The notes: a model not told the origin generated them from the letters alone. DNA of 64,000 nucleotides from Lepturacanthus savala (GCA_030544235.1 CM060478.1:2076227-2140226); one strand, 5' to 3'; counted from the stretch's first letter, positions 12,309 to 23,814 are shown. Program-made: numbers and translations.

Positions 12309-12530
12309 TGACGTCACGTCTGGAGGCAGGCTGCTGGCCGCGGATCCGTTCACCTCCAACGGAGAAACTAAACTTTCCTGGAGTTTCTCAGGCTTCTTGT
12401 GAGCGCGGACCAAGTCAAACAGAGAACAGAGAGCAGCTCTCTCACAGGAAGAGGACGCAGCAGCAGAGAAAAGACGCAGCAGCAGCATTATTATTAATAA
12501 TATTATCACCACTGCTCCTCACCTATAAAA
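12309..12530 (+). promoter_or_regulatory. Candidate ltbp1 long-form promoter (CRE and TATA-like box)
   Basis: A full palindromic CRE, TGACGTCA, lies at 12309-12316 and is immediately followed by CGTC. A TATA-like TATAAAA is at 12524-12530, about 200 bp upstream of the ATG. Base composition changes here from AT-rich and TG-repeat sequence to CpG-containing sequence that continues through exon 1. By spacing, transcription could start near 12555 from the TATA-like element. That is inference: no transcript data are visible, and an upstream non-coding exon cannot be excluded. Confidence 0.45.
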
Positions 12531-12621
12531 CGCGTTGCGTTCCATGTTTTAATTCCCACTTTTGGTTCGTGCGTTCAGTTGCGTTCACGCACCGGGTCTG
12601 GGGGTCGCCACGCACAGGAAT

Positions 12622-12657
12622 ATGCTCAGGAATACCGCACTTTTTCTGCAGAAGTGA
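12622..12657 (+). other. Short upstream ORF in the probable ltbp1 5' leader
   Basis: An ATG at 12622 opens an 11-codon frame (MLRNTALFLQK) closed by TGA at 12655-12657. This is 76 nt before the main start and out of frame with it. A minimal two-codon ATG-TTT-TAA lies further up at 12544-12552. Whether either is in the mRNA depends on the true transcription start. If present, they could reduce translation of the main frame; this is inference. Confidence 0.35.
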
Positions 12658-12733
12658 AAGGAGTTTTTTTTTTTCTTCCCCTGAAACTTTTTTTTTTAAT
12701 CTCTCTATATATTTGTTTCTTCTAAAGTTGGAT

Positions 12734-13020
12734 ATGGCTTGGATCAGATGGGGCCTCTCGCTTTTCCTGGGTTTCCTCCTGTCTCCGGTGTGCGTGTCAG
12801 CGGACGGCGGCTTCAGGCGGCTCTACGTGCTGCAGCCCGGCCCGGCGGCACAGGCGGCGGCGGCTGCGGGAGCGGCGGACGGCCCGGTGCGCGTCAGCTC
12901 CATCTCCACGCGTCACGGCGCGTCGGGGCAGCCGCACACGTACAACGTGGAGCTCACCGCGAACTTCGGGGGCCAGGTCCGGACCCGCAGGATGGGGAAC
13001 CAGGCGGCCTCGGCCCCGCT

Positions 13021-13056
<36 letters not shown>

Positions 13057-13119
13057 GGCGGCGGCGGCGGCGGCTGCAGGCGTCCAGCAGCAGAAACAGA
13101 TCCTCATGAAACAGTCCGG
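12734..13119 (+). CDS. ltbp1: ltbp1 coding exon 1 (long form; signal peptide and N-terminal region)
   Basis: This is the first coding exon of latent TGF-beta binding protein 1, a secreted matrix glycoprotein that binds the latent TGF-beta complex and targets it to fibrillin/fibronectin-rich matrix. The ATG at 12734 has a good context (G at -3, G at +4) and opens a signal peptide of about 23 residues (MAWIRWG start, a Leu/Phe-rich core, then VSA before DGG). The stretch FRRLYVLQPGP resembles the start of mature human LTBP1L (RRITYVVHPGP). Next come a Gly/Ala-rich segment, 11 Gln, one Pro, 7 Ala, and the end QQQKQILMKQSG. The frame is open upstream to at least 12308, but the signal peptide decides the start. 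The exon ends in phase 2 at a consensus GTAAGA donor (13120). Its length of 386 coding nt gives 128 codons plus two bases. The TAA at 13121-13123 is intronic, not a real stop. Known from the family: domain role. Seen: signal peptide, donor and in-phase join to exon 2. Confidence 0.92.
13022..13077 (+). repeat. Coding microsatellite: (CAG)11 followed by a GCG/Ala run
   Basis: Inside ltbp1 exon 1 there are 11 uninterrupted CAG codons (13022-13054). They are followed by CCG, five GCG codons, GCT and GCA, giving Gln11-Pro-Ala7. The region corresponds loosely to the low-complexity Pro-rich part of the human N-terminus. The purity of both tracts suggests length polymorphism. An antisense open frame through the same tract is a shadow. 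Confidence 0.9.
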
Positions 13120-13261
13120 GTAAGAGACGTGTGGAGAGGTGTCAGGAAGGAGGAGATGAACCTAGTGACTTCATGTCAGAGCTGATCACTGATCAAAACG
13201 TTTGGAAAGCGGCGTTAAAATCACAGCTGGACGCTGGATCCACCTTCTATGTTGGTGATTT

Positions 13262-14900
13262 TCAAACTTTCAGAGTTTCCAGGGTTTAGTCCATGTCAGG
13301 GCCATAAACTCTTTTCTGGATCAGAACTTTAATTACTTTTCTTTACAACATCTCCGAGTCAGATCCTCAGGGAGAAGCTGCTTTTCAACATCTCCAAATG
13401 CACAAGTTAAAAGAGCAAAAGTAAAGAAAGTAAACGAATTTGCACATGTCATTACATTAAATATGTATTTTAGCAGGATTTTCAGCTGTTTTCATACTAG
13501 AACCCACAGTTTAGTTCATGATAGGACCACAAAATGTAAATATTTGAATTTCTAGACATGATTTTGTCCAGAAATTCCAGACATCAGAATACTTTAATTA
13601 CTTTTCATCTCTAACTCAAGCAAAAGTAAGAAAGTACAATAAGAATTACCAATGCAAATATATCAAAAATAGTAGAATCATACATAAAAATGGCATTAAA
13701 TTAAATATATTTATATTATATTATATATCAGGAGTCTCAGCTGTTCACATTAAGGCCATAATCTCCTTTTTGGATCAGATTTTGGTTCTTTCAGTCCTCT
13801 CCTGAAAGGATTTGTATGATTTTTGTCGGAAAATCCACGACTATCTTCACTTAAAGCAGAGAAATAACAGTGAAACTATGACTAGAATAGACATTCTCAA
13901 ATGATCATAATCTGAATACTTCATTTATTGGATTTCATTACATCTCACTCAAGTGTACAAGTTAAAAGAGCAAAAGTTTTCAATATAAATGAAAATATAT
14001 ATATATAAATAAATGCATGGGCAGGATTTATTGCACTATATGCTGTTCAATGTGGTTTATTCTCTATAAAAATGACATTAAATTAATATGTATTATAGCA
14101 GGATTCTCAGCGTGTAAATATTTGTATTTTATAGACATGAGTTTTTGACGGAAACAATCAATATATCAATGTAAATATATTAAAACATGGACTACATGGA
14201 CATTTATTGGACTTTATTTATAATATATGTCACATTAATTGGCCCATGGCATCAAATTAAATATGTACTAGAGCAGAATTTTCAGCAGTTTTTATACCAA
14301 GGACCTAGAGTTTAGTCCAAAACTGTAAATATTTATATATTTTTATTTATAACAACTATTCTGATGATTGATTAATTGATTAATCTGTCAATTATTGAAA
14401 GGATTAATCAGTTAATTGTTTGATTCATGAAATGGTTCAATCTAAAATGACTCAAATCGATTATTAAAATCATTGGCAACTAACTGATTAATCGATTAAT
14501 TGTTGCAGCTTTAATCAGAAAACTTTATTAATACGTTTGTTGCATCTACAAGTACAAACAGGGGCAGGAATTATTGCACTATATCGTATTGGTTGTGGTT
14601 TATTGCAGGTAAATATCTAATTAGAGTAGGATTCTCAACCTTTTTCATACCAAGGACCCACAATTTAGTTCATGTTAGAGGCACAAACACCTTTTTAGAT
14701 TAGATTTTTGCTGATTACAGTCATCCCCTGAAAATATTTGTATGATTTTATCCAGAAATCCACGACTTTTCACAGAGAAATAACAGTGAAACTGTCAGAA
14801 CAGCCATTCTAGAATGATATAATGAAGTTGACTGCAGTTGGGGACCCCCTGGAATTCCCTGAAGGACCTCTGATGGTCCTCAGACCACACGTTGAAAACC
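13262..14900 (+). repeat. Five to six diverged repeated modules in intron 1
   Basis: Similar word series recur near 13262, 13470, 13725, 14095, 14270 and 14625. The series is 'AGCAGGATTTTCAGCTGTTTTCATAC', 'GGACCCACAGTTTAGTCCATG', 'GGATCAGATTTT' and 'AAAGTAAGAAAGTA' or 'AAGTTAAAAGAGCAAAAGTA', with local variation. The copies are unequal in length and heavily diverged. They could be a locally expanded repeat or several copies of one element. Confidence 0.6.
14345..14515 (+). repeat. 'TAATCGATTAAT' interspersed repeat, short copy
   Basis: This copy contains TTGATTAATCTGTCAATTAT at the left and GATTAATCGATTAATTGTTG plus CAGCTTTAAT at the right. The middle, which other copies carry (the 'GTCCACAACCCAAAG' part), is deleted. 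Confidence 0.7.
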
Positions 14901-15284
14901 ACCGCCCTTTACTCCACATTATCTTAACCCCACAGACCTGATTCCATCCTGAAAACACACAACACATCCCGTCATTATCAGCCGCCGATGCTTAATTGGA
15001 AGAAGATGGAGTTGATTTGGGTGTTTTCGTCTCACTGGGCCGGTCAGAAACTGTCTGACCTGTTAAATGAACTGTGTTTGGTTCTGGATTTAATTAACGA
15101 TGTTGTCTAATTGCATTAGGTCAATGTCAAGTGCAATTATTCAATAAATACTGTCCACTCAGTGGAGAGTCTAGGTGCAGTGTAAGCAGCAAGGCATTGA
15201 TCTGGAAAGTCAAAAAAAAGGTTCCAAAGCTTTTTCACTGCAGGTGTTTACAGAATATGTTTGATATTAATGTTTTTATTTAAC

Positions 15285-15400
15285 CTTCGACATGGTGTTG
15301 AAGGTTTTTATTACTTAAAATGACCTAAATTATAGATATATAATCGTCAAAGTAGTCTCAGGATAGTGTCATGCGTCAATGGAACAAATCTATTTTACAT
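15285..15400 (+). repeat. Interspersed repeat (intact reference copy)
   Basis: The stretch 'GTTTTTATTACTTAAAATGACC' followed closely by 'AGTCTCAGGATAGTGTCATG' recurs at 35545-36040. In that second copy the two halves are separated by a Tc1-derived insertion. Class unknown. Confidence 0.6.
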
Positions 15401-16386
15401 CAAAATTGAATTAAATGAAAAATTAAATAAATAAATAAAGTTTACTTACCTTAGATAGTGAATTTAATTATTCATTTGGTGAAGATTTTCCGAAATTCTG
15501 ACTAAAAGACGACCTTTGGTTGTGAGAAATTGATGCTCACATGTCAAATGTCCATCAGCAATAGGGATATCCTGGTCATGTGACCTCATGAATTATGTGT
15601 CCTTCAAAATAAAAGCACCCTTTTCACGCCTAACTGTAGAAACATAGATTTTATATCACAGCTTTTTAGAAAAATGGTATTAATTTACAGAATTTACAAT
15701 TTTATCATTGATCCAACCAACTTTGAACTAATATAGTAGCAGGAGCTTTGTAATGAGACTTGGATAAATCAGGTTTGTTCATTGACATCTCACTCCCCTG
15801 TTTTTTTTGAAGACGAAACACTAAAACCGACTATGTTGTAGATGGACCTGACAGGCCTAGACCCTACAACCTTTCATTGAAAAAACAAATCTTACATTTA
15901 TTTTTGGGATTTCAGTAAAAAGAAGAGTTGTTTTCAGTTGGATTAGCCTGGTGCTAACACAAACTTGTGTCCATATTTGTGTTTATTCATCAGAAGACAT
16001 GTTTAAAGGTGTCTATAGGTCAGTTTGATGCCTGCTGTGTTTGATTAATATGACCTTGACTTAGCTTTCGTTAGCTACCAACTCCAGATCCAAAAGTAAA
16101 CTAACACACAGGATGATGACACACTAATTAACAACAGGCCTGTTCTTGTTGCGGTGTCTGTTCTGCATAATGTTATTGGGTTTATTCACCATGAAAAAGC
16201 TGAGAAACATCAACCTTATAACAGAAAGAAACAACATTATAATGGTTGGTGTGAAAGTTATTAACATTAGCACGAAAATATAAACTGACATGAAATACGT
16301 TAAAAAGGATGAGGTTACTTATTGGGTAGATAAATCAGCATAAAAGTAATAATTTACACATTCAACATTCTGATTTATCTCGATTA

Positions 16387-16645
16387 AGGAGGTTATGGCA
16401 TCACCAGCGTTTGTCTGTCTGTTTGTTAGCAAAATAATTCAAAACGTTGTGGTCAGATTTTCATCAAACTTTCAGTGAATGTTGGGAATGGTACCATGAA
16501 CAGATGATTAAATTTTGGTAATGATCCAGAAGAAATCCTGGTTTCTGGATCACTTTGAATTTTCTGTTGTTGGGTACCATTGCGGTAAATTGACCTTTTT
16601 AAACAAACGTCATTGTTTGGGGCCACCTGGTGGTGAATAACTGGT
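16387..16645 (+). repeat. 'GAGGTTATG' family repeat
   Basis: This is a copy of an element of about 260 bp. It begins GGAGGTTATG, then has GCGTTTGTCTGTCTG, TTTTCATCAAACTTTCAG, GGGAATGGTACCATGAACAG, ATGATCCAGAAGAAATCCTG and GGATCACTTTGAAT, and ends GGCCACCTGGTGGTGA. It is the most complete copy in the window. Other copies lie near 24265, 25655, 48395 (minus), 55286, 56593, 56766, 57003 and 60422. No coding capacity. Confidence 0.8.
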
Positions 16646-18129
16646 ACCTACCCCCATGGACTTTATTTCAGTATAGGACAATATGCTTGTCAGAGGTCTA
16701 CTTTATTGATGTTGTCATGGAAACGCTCTGATTAGACTGGCCAGTCTCTCCAGGATCTTGCATTTAGATTTTTGCAGCAGCCTTTCTCAAAACTGCAATG
16801 CAATTTGGAAAGATTTTTAATTTTTACCTTTTTTTTCTACCACAACTGCTTATTTGGTATTTATTCTCACTGCCGCTAACGTGGCTAACTGTTAGCCTGG
16901 CTCGACGCCTACACCTGATGTCTTTAGATTTTCTTTTGCCTTCGTTTCCTAATTGGCTTCAGCCATCAACTCATCAGGAAAGGATCATGAATATCGATGA
17001 GACAAGTCCAATATGACCTGCTTTTTTCTGGAGTTACAGAAAACGTCTTGGGAGAACGCTGGGTTAAATATTCGTACTTTAGACCACAAATCTACCATGT
17101 TAAGGGTATCAAAATTTCAAATAAAACCCAAGAAAAAGCATGAAATTGGACATTTAATCTGTTTACATAAGACATTTATAACTTCACAGTGATACTAACA
17201 GATCTCATTAAAACAGTCCAGGTCCCATTTTCATGGTGTTATCAAAAAGGTCCTGAACAGAAAGGAAAACCTGGTTACGGCCCATTGTAGACAAGATCTT
17301 CATGAATGTATAAAAATGCTGCCGTTCACGCTAAATTAGACACAGCAGTCAACCATTGAGAGACCATTAGTCACAGTATGGGGTAATTAGGATGGTCAAC
17401 AAAGAACACCCACAGCTCCATCCACACTGGGAACGACATTTTAATGGACCAGTTTATGAATCAAAAACATGTTACTCACTCCTGAAGCTATCAGTCATTC
17501 TGGCTTGTTTTCTACATACCATAAGCATTCCTACGCCATGATGACGCTGCTGGGAAACCAACCCATACACCTTTGGAAACCTATAATATTCAGTCTATAA
17601 AATCAAAAAGGAGGAATATTTACAGCAAGAATAATTGTGAGGTGTTGAAGGAATAATCCAATTAATAAAATGACTGACCGGTAATTATTGACCTGTTTTT
17701 GAACCTCGAAAACAACCGTGACGATAGGTTAGCTTTGACTGGTTTGTGGTGGGATCTGTCGCCTGCGAAGATCCATGAAAATGATTTGAATTCGTCCAAA
17801 AACACGGTTTCAGTCAGAAGGCGAAGAGGAAAAATAACAACCTGCAGAAAACCAAGGGCACGACAGGCTGTGTGTGGTCCACAAGCTGCACCTCAGCTGC
17901 TCAGTCGTCATCGGAACGTTTTGATGTGTGATTAGTGAATAGTTCAGCTGTGTATTTATACCCCTCCCCCACCAAAAAAAGCAAATGACTCTTATCAGAA
18001 TCTTTACACAAGTCCGGATGGATCAGTGTGGTCAGTGCATATGTGTTTTCACATCATTTTCTTGGAAAGAAATAGTACTAAATGACCTGGAACACATGTG
18101 AAGTGTTTAATACGTGGCACAGAGATGCT

Positions 18130-18930
18130 GCTTTTAACTTAATCAAATGTTTAACTGATTAATCGATTGGTTGTTTGGTTCATAAAATGGTGTAAAATGT
18201 GGATCAGCTGAAGATTCAACCTAAAATGTCTTTTTTTTTTGTCCACAACCCAAAGATCATCAGTTTACTATTATACAGACTAAGGAAATAATCAGAAAAG
18301 AGAAGCTGGAACCAGAGAATTTGGACATTTTCTTCTTTAAAATGACTCAAATCAATGAATTGATTGATAAAGTTGGCGATTTAATTAAAGTTCTACTAGT
18401 TATATCACAATTGTCATGACTCAGAGTATAAATGCAGGTTCATGTCTCATACTTGATGTCTAGAAACCAGAAAATGAGAAATTTTGACAATTTCTTTTCA
18501 AAAATGACTTAAATTCTTAATCAAAATAGTTGGTGACATTATAGAATCAAAATGATATTAATAGCTGCCTTCCTATCATATGGAACCTTTAAATATACAG
18601 TTATATACTAGTTTTTGATGTTTTATTGACCAATGTAGGGCAGCAACTGATGACTATTTTGATAGTGGAATAATCTATTGATTATTGGAATCATTAATCA
18701 ATTGGTTGGATGTAGATTCAGCCTAAAATGTCTTTTTTTTGTCCACAACCCAAAGATCATTAGTTTACTATTATAGAGACTAAAGAAACCAGGAAATAAT
18801 CAGAGAAGAGAAGCTGGAACCAGAGAATTTAGACATTTTCTTCTTAAAAATGACTCAAATCCATTATGAAAACAGTTGGTTATTAATGTAAAAGTTGGTA
18901 ACTTAATAATTTAATCGACTGTTGCAGCTT
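18130..18930 (+). repeat. Cluster of three 'TAATCGATTAAT' repeats
   Basis: Two long copies (about 18130-18410 and 18640-18930) both carry 'AAGATTCAACCTAAAATGTC' or a variant, TTTGTCCACAACCCAAAGAT, 'CATCAGTTTACTATTATA', 'AGAGAAGCTGGAACCAGAGA' and ATGACTCAAATC. The second ends in TTAATCGACTGTTGCAGCTT. A fragment with only the right part lies between them at about 18465-18545. All are in the same orientation. Confidence 0.8.
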
Positions 18931-19999
18931 CTTTACTCTGCGTGTTTTAGGGTGATGCACATTGTGTTCTTTTTCTTTCGTGGAAATGTGTCGTGACTTA
19001 GAATTAAAACAAAGACTTGGCGTCTCTTTTAAAACGAATAAATTGGCTGAATTTCTATTGTTATTAGTGTAACATGTTTGGGATAAATCAGGCCAGACAT
19101 AAGTGTAGCACTATGTCACAGTTGACTCTGAAGTGTTGGAGCTTCTCACCAGCACATGAACAGCCCTCCCCCATCCACCGGGGTCAACCACTGCAAATAA
19201 ATCCTCAAACTGTGGAAAATCTCTTCTCTTCGCTCACTTCGGACACCGTGATACAGGTCAAACCAGTGTTAGTCCACTGTGTCAGTGGGTTAATGTGTTT
19301 CAGCCCATCCTCCTTCACCAGCCTCCCTCTGAGCTTGGTTAAAACCATCCTGGTCTAATTCAAGGCTTTTACATGACTCTGGTTGGATTTTTAAAATGCA
19401 TGTGGGTCATTGACAAACCGAAATGGTGTAACCAAAAAAGAATGACAAATTTTAAATATTTAGTCCACCTAGAACATTAAACTTGTCCATAGAAGGTGTT
19501 TTCCATGTTTGAAACACCTTTTTAAGAGAGTTAAACTGTCTGCTACCAAGATTTCTACCAAGTTAAGTTGACACCTTAGTCGGATTGAAGTTGGACTGAG
19601 TTGGCCTCATTAACACATCTAGATAATGTGATTGGAATTAGGTTTGTTACGACTGAAGCTGGACAATAAATGATGCTCCATAACAGCAGAGATGAGATCA
19701 GAGATTTTTACCTGGTGCCATCACCCAGAAGTGGAAGGAGACTGTGGTATTTTGTGTTATTGGTGCCAGGAATAGCAAAAAACAATGGAGGCTTAATTAA
19801 TAATAATTAGTCTTTATAGGAAAACCATGTAAGACATGTACAAAGATGCAGATTAAGTCTATTTTTACTGCTGCTGATGTAAAGAGGACAATATATGAAT
19901 ATGTATAGCGCCACCTATCCTACAGGGGTATGTAGCCTATAAAATGAAAAATCCAATTTCATTGATGTAGGGGGCAGAAAACTCACTTTTTGACTCCTT

Positions 20000-20480
20000 T
20001 TTCAGAGAATAATGTCTGGAGGGGACATTAAAAAAATACTATATGACCACAATAATCTGGTCTTATCTTCTTCTTTCTCTCTGTAATTATCCTTTGCAAC
20101 TTGTCTTCCACGTTTAAGACGTCTTCATGTTCGAATGTTTTAAACAATTTATTAAAAGTAATAATTGCCGTTATTGCAATGCTCCATATTCATTTATATT
20201 TATATGTAAGACAAATGAGATCATAAAAATCTTTGGTGGAGGACACCCCACGTCCCCCCACCCTCCCCCTAGTCCTTGTTGCTATGGTAACTTCCATCGT
20301 TATAGCTTGTTAACGATCATTAGGTCTGATCTAAACCAGCGAACTGTTAAAAAAGAGGCTGATTTTGGACAAATATTGAACAAATGGTGTGATAAATGAC
20401 TTACTGGCTTCTACGTGTGATTGGTTTCTTCCACGTAGCTAGCTATTAGCTCACAAAATTAGCCGTTAGCCACTGGCCCC
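20000..20480 (+). repeat. Interspersed repeat, + copy (three copies in the window)
   Basis: Shared wording is 'GGAGGGGACATTAAAAAA', 'ATAATCTGGTCTTATCTTCT', TTGCTATGGTAACTTCCATC, 'ATTAGGTCTGATCTAAACCAG', AAAAAAGAGGCTGATTTTG, 'GATAAATGACTTACTGG' and 'CACGTAGCTAGCTATTAGC'. The same series is found reverse-complemented at 43885-44120 and in + orientation at 49540-50340. The class is unknown to me. The 90-codon open frame inside is not a gene. Confidence 0.75.
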
Positions 20481-21069
20481 GCCACACACATTTACTTATT
20501 TATGTAAATGACTGTGTCCAAACTGATTGGTTGAAAGATTTCAGTCAATGTGACAGAAAATATTCATCAATACACACGAGAATGACAAGAAAGAAAAGGA
20601 GGATTGGACATCGTCCAACAAGGTGTCCTACATCAGTGATTAATGATGAAGGTGAGGAATATTTATCCATTAATCCAAGCTACTCTCCATTTTCTGGTAA
20701 CAACTGCGGGTTTGACTAATATCTGGAATAATCATTTCAATCCCACAGGGTTCTTATGCAATGGAAACATTCACTACTCCAGGAAATGGGACAAATCTTA
20801 GATTCAATTTCAATTTCTAATCCACTTAGCTATGAGCCAGAAAGCTAACGTTATGCTAGCAAGAGTCAAAGTCATTATATAAAACTGTATACGTTTGATA
20901 AATGGTAAATATAATTTGACAGTATGTTTAACATGAAGCGTAAATAGAAACCAGCCAAATCAATATCGTGATTTTCACAAATGATCAGCATCGTGTAACT
21001 TGACGTCCAACTGCCTGAGTTTTCGGCTGATTAGCGACTGGGCGGCGTTCATCCGGATGTGGTCCGGAG

Positions 21070-21165
21070 CTGAGCTTTTGTCTCTATTGGTTTAAGATCC
21101 AGACATTCAGGAGTTTTTTTACTGGGAGGCAGATTATCTGCAGATGTCTTCTCCTCTTTAAACAA
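21070..21165 (+). repeat. Short repeat matched in inverse at 39315-39405
   Basis: 'GAGCTTTTGTCTCTATTGG', 'TTTAAGATCCAGAC' and 'CTGCAGATGTCTTCTCCTCT' reappear in the same order on the opposite strand at 39315-39405. The two copies lie in introns 1 and 2. No further identity can be given. Confidence 0.55.
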
Positions 21166-23743
21166 ACAGACGTGGTGATCAAAGGTAAAAACATTGAATG
21201 AAGCTGTTTCAAAAGATGCTGCGTATGTGCGTGTGAGGGCGAATATGGGATGTTTAAAGGCAACTTTGATGGAAAGTAAAGCGATGATTTATACTATAAT
21301 GATTTATAGTTTTACAATAACTAATGCGTAATCAGTAATTGATTAGATTTTTTAGTAACTCGTCCAACACTTGATGACCAGTGTCCGTATCGATTGATCC
21401 AGATTTCCATTGTGGTAAATTACTCCCAAACCATTCAATTAATAAGTAAAAAAACAACGGTATCTTCCTGTAGAGGTGATTTAATTTCTGTTGTCGGTCA
21501 GCCTGGTGAGGACAGTTTACTGTGGTGAATATAATCACATACAATACAGTCACCTGGTGTGGTGATATCAACAGGGAAATCTATCTATAAAGCTAGGAGC
21601 GTCTGTGTGTCTGTGGCTCATGTATCTCTGATTGTTTGTTGGATCATCCTCAACTTTCGGATATAGTTTAGTCATGGCATGATGGTGTGTATCCCTTTTT
21701 TGTGGATTTTTTTGGATAGATATTCAAAACATCATCATTATTAAAAGTTAAAATCCCATAGGTGCACTGCAGTGGTGTAGGGGTAGAGCCCTTACCTCTT
21801 CAACAGCACTTTCTGTCTAGCTACTGTGTAATAAAAGCATCTATGACACAAAAAATCTGAAGAAATAATAAGTTAAAACCCATAAACTTGTGTATTACAG
21901 TGCTATCCTGCAGCAGCTCTTTAATTTCAGTGTAAAGCTCCTCCCATCGCAATTTAAACATCCGTTGTCCAGTTTCTTCCTAGAAATTATTAACACGTCT
22001 CTCATGCTAAGACGTTAGCCGGTTTAGCTGCTACTTTATTCCTCATGCTAACACAGGTCTTGCTCCAAGACGCGTTCATGGACCCTCAGGAAATCCCGGC
22101 ACTATCACCTAACAAACTAAACTCATTTATTTAGACAGGAAATTTATCATAAATCTGGTTTTATTTGGCCTAGCAACACAATTTCAAAACTGATATGTAG
22201 ATTGACATCTTTTCAACATACACTGTAGCCTTTTTTCTTACAATAACTGTATTTTTTATGTCTCTTCTTATCTCAATGTATGTCCATGTCTTACCCAATG
22301 TACAGTTTGTCTATTAAGACGATGGAACAGTCCAACACATTCTACTTAAACTTCCACTTTTCTATAGGAATACATGCTTCCTATGGGCACTGCACTGTTA
22401 ACTATAAACTAAAACCTGCCTCTGTAGGTCTAGCTATGTTGCTATTTCTGTTTATTCATTTAATTCAATTCTACCTACCTACCTACCTAATTAGATAATT
22501 AGGCTTCATTTTCTGTTTTTACGTCCTCAAAATCAGTGACTAATCATCCTGAGCCATTCACATTAAGATGATGTGAGTTCTCAGATTGTTCAAGTTCCAA
22601 CAGCTTGGGAAAGGTGCCTGTAGACCTTTCCCAAACCAAAGTTTAGCAGTAAAGCTAAGTTTGTGAGGTTCACATTGGCTTTCAAATGCTACCAAATTTA
22701 CCACAACAAACGCTTCACCTCAGCAGCATGGGCCTTACAAAATTCCTGCCATCCTGGTCAAATTTAGCATCACAAGGCCAGACCACATCTCATGAGGTCT
22801 GTGTTTGTGACAACATCCAAGTCTGGAAAACATCCGGCATGCGGGTTTGTGCCAAAGTCAGTTAACTATGGCAAACATTTAGATGACGTCATGACTTTCC
22901 TCTCAAACCCCTTGAACACTGTAGACAACGATCTAAATTTGGTGTTGGACAAGGACTCAGGTTCCGTTATCAGGCTCCTAAAACGCGGTCAACAGGACAC
23001 AACTCGAAAGAAAAAGAAGGCAACATAACAAGATGTTAACTCAATTTACAGACCTAACAGAATGGGACATGAGGGAGACATATACTGGTTAATCAAACCA
23101 ATTAAGGGGAGTACAACAAAGACAGTATCTCACACAAAGAAACCCTGACCCCACTTCCACCCTCACCACGAAGGAAACCTCAATATAAATGAATTAAACA
23201 CTCTAATAACATGACAGTAATACCAATAAAACCAAACGTGCATCAACAAAACTGTCTGTCGCTAAAAGGTGCTAAATAAAAATAACCACACATGTAATAA
23301 TAATGAAGAATCTGGCCTGGAGGCTCATTTTCTGTGGCCCCTTGAGATGTTTGCACAGAATTGTGTGATTTATTAACAGATGAGAAAGTGAATAAATGTT
23401 AATAAAAGTTAACAGAGTCAAGCTGCTCATGTCTATTTTGTACGATTTCAAGGTGCGTTCAAGAACACCTTGCTAACTCTGAAATCTATTCTCAATTGGC
23501 CATGAAATTAATTTAAAACAGACCTAATTTTACTTTTGAATCCATTTATGGACTTAAATGTTTTTACTACAGAAAAAAAACGCTTTATTTAGTGTTGGAG
23601 CTGAGGTTTTCTACTGTGATTTATGGTAAAACTCAATGCTGATACTGTATTCTGGGGTTTTGGATTTTAACAGGTAAAACACTTTAACTCTTCATTCTTT
23701 TCTTCTGTCATTGAGTTACATGTCTCTTATTTTCTATTTGCAG

Positions 23744-23814
23744 GGTGAATGTCTGTGGAGGCCAGTGCTGTTATGGATGGAGTAATGCTCAGGGATCACA
23801 GAGGTGCACAAAGC
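23744..23814 (+). CDS. ltbp1: ltbp1 coding exon 2 (N-terminal Cys-rich motif)
   Basis: This 71-nt exon is too short for ordinary ORF listing. A pyrimidine-rich tract ending in TTTGCAG precedes it, and a GTAAGT donor at 23815 follows. Its first base completes the split Gly codon (residue 129). It then encodes residues 130-152: VNVCGGQCCYGW, SNAQGSQRCTK. Human LTBP1 has the near-identical VNVCGGRCCHGW and APGSQRCTK at the same place, directly before the first EGF-like domain, and also preceded by Gln-rich sequence and Gly. Four cysteines (C133, C137, C138, C150) are present. The exon ends in phase 1 with a single C that completes the Pro codon in exon 3. The phases of both junctions agree, which makes the assignment firm. 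The same motif occurs in paralogous LTBPs, but the exon 1 and exon 3 matches favour LTBP1. Confidence 0.95.

Larger units (their letters stand above)
13120..23743 (+). other. ltbp1 intron 1 (10,624 bp)
   Basis: The intron is bounded by GTAAGA and a CAG acceptor. Contents listed separately: diverged repeated modules at 13.26-14.9 kb, several copies of the 'TAATCGATTAAT' repeat, one 'GAGGTTATG' repeat, and the 20.0-20.5 kb interspersed repeat. A CTAC tetranucleotide run is near 22475-22490. I see nothing recognisable in 14900-16380 (except a short repeat at 15285-15400), 16650-18120, 18940-19990 and 21200-23740. No additional exon or RNA gene is supported. Confidence 0.8.

Noticed and set aside
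12913..13107. Antisense polyAla/polyCys frame across the CAG/GCG tract
   Set aside because: It is a by-product of the repeat composition with no start context or similarity.
12308..13123. A 271-codon continuous frame covering the promoter, leader and exon 1
   Set aside because: Its first 142 codons lie in the promoter/leader, have no family similarity and would bury the signal peptide. The ATG at 12734 with a clear signal sequence is the real start, and the terminal TAA is in the intron.
12739..13185. A 148-codon Gly/Ala-rich frame overlapping exon 1
   Set aside because: It is the +2 shadow of the GC-rich ltbp1 exon and passes through the splice donor into the intron.
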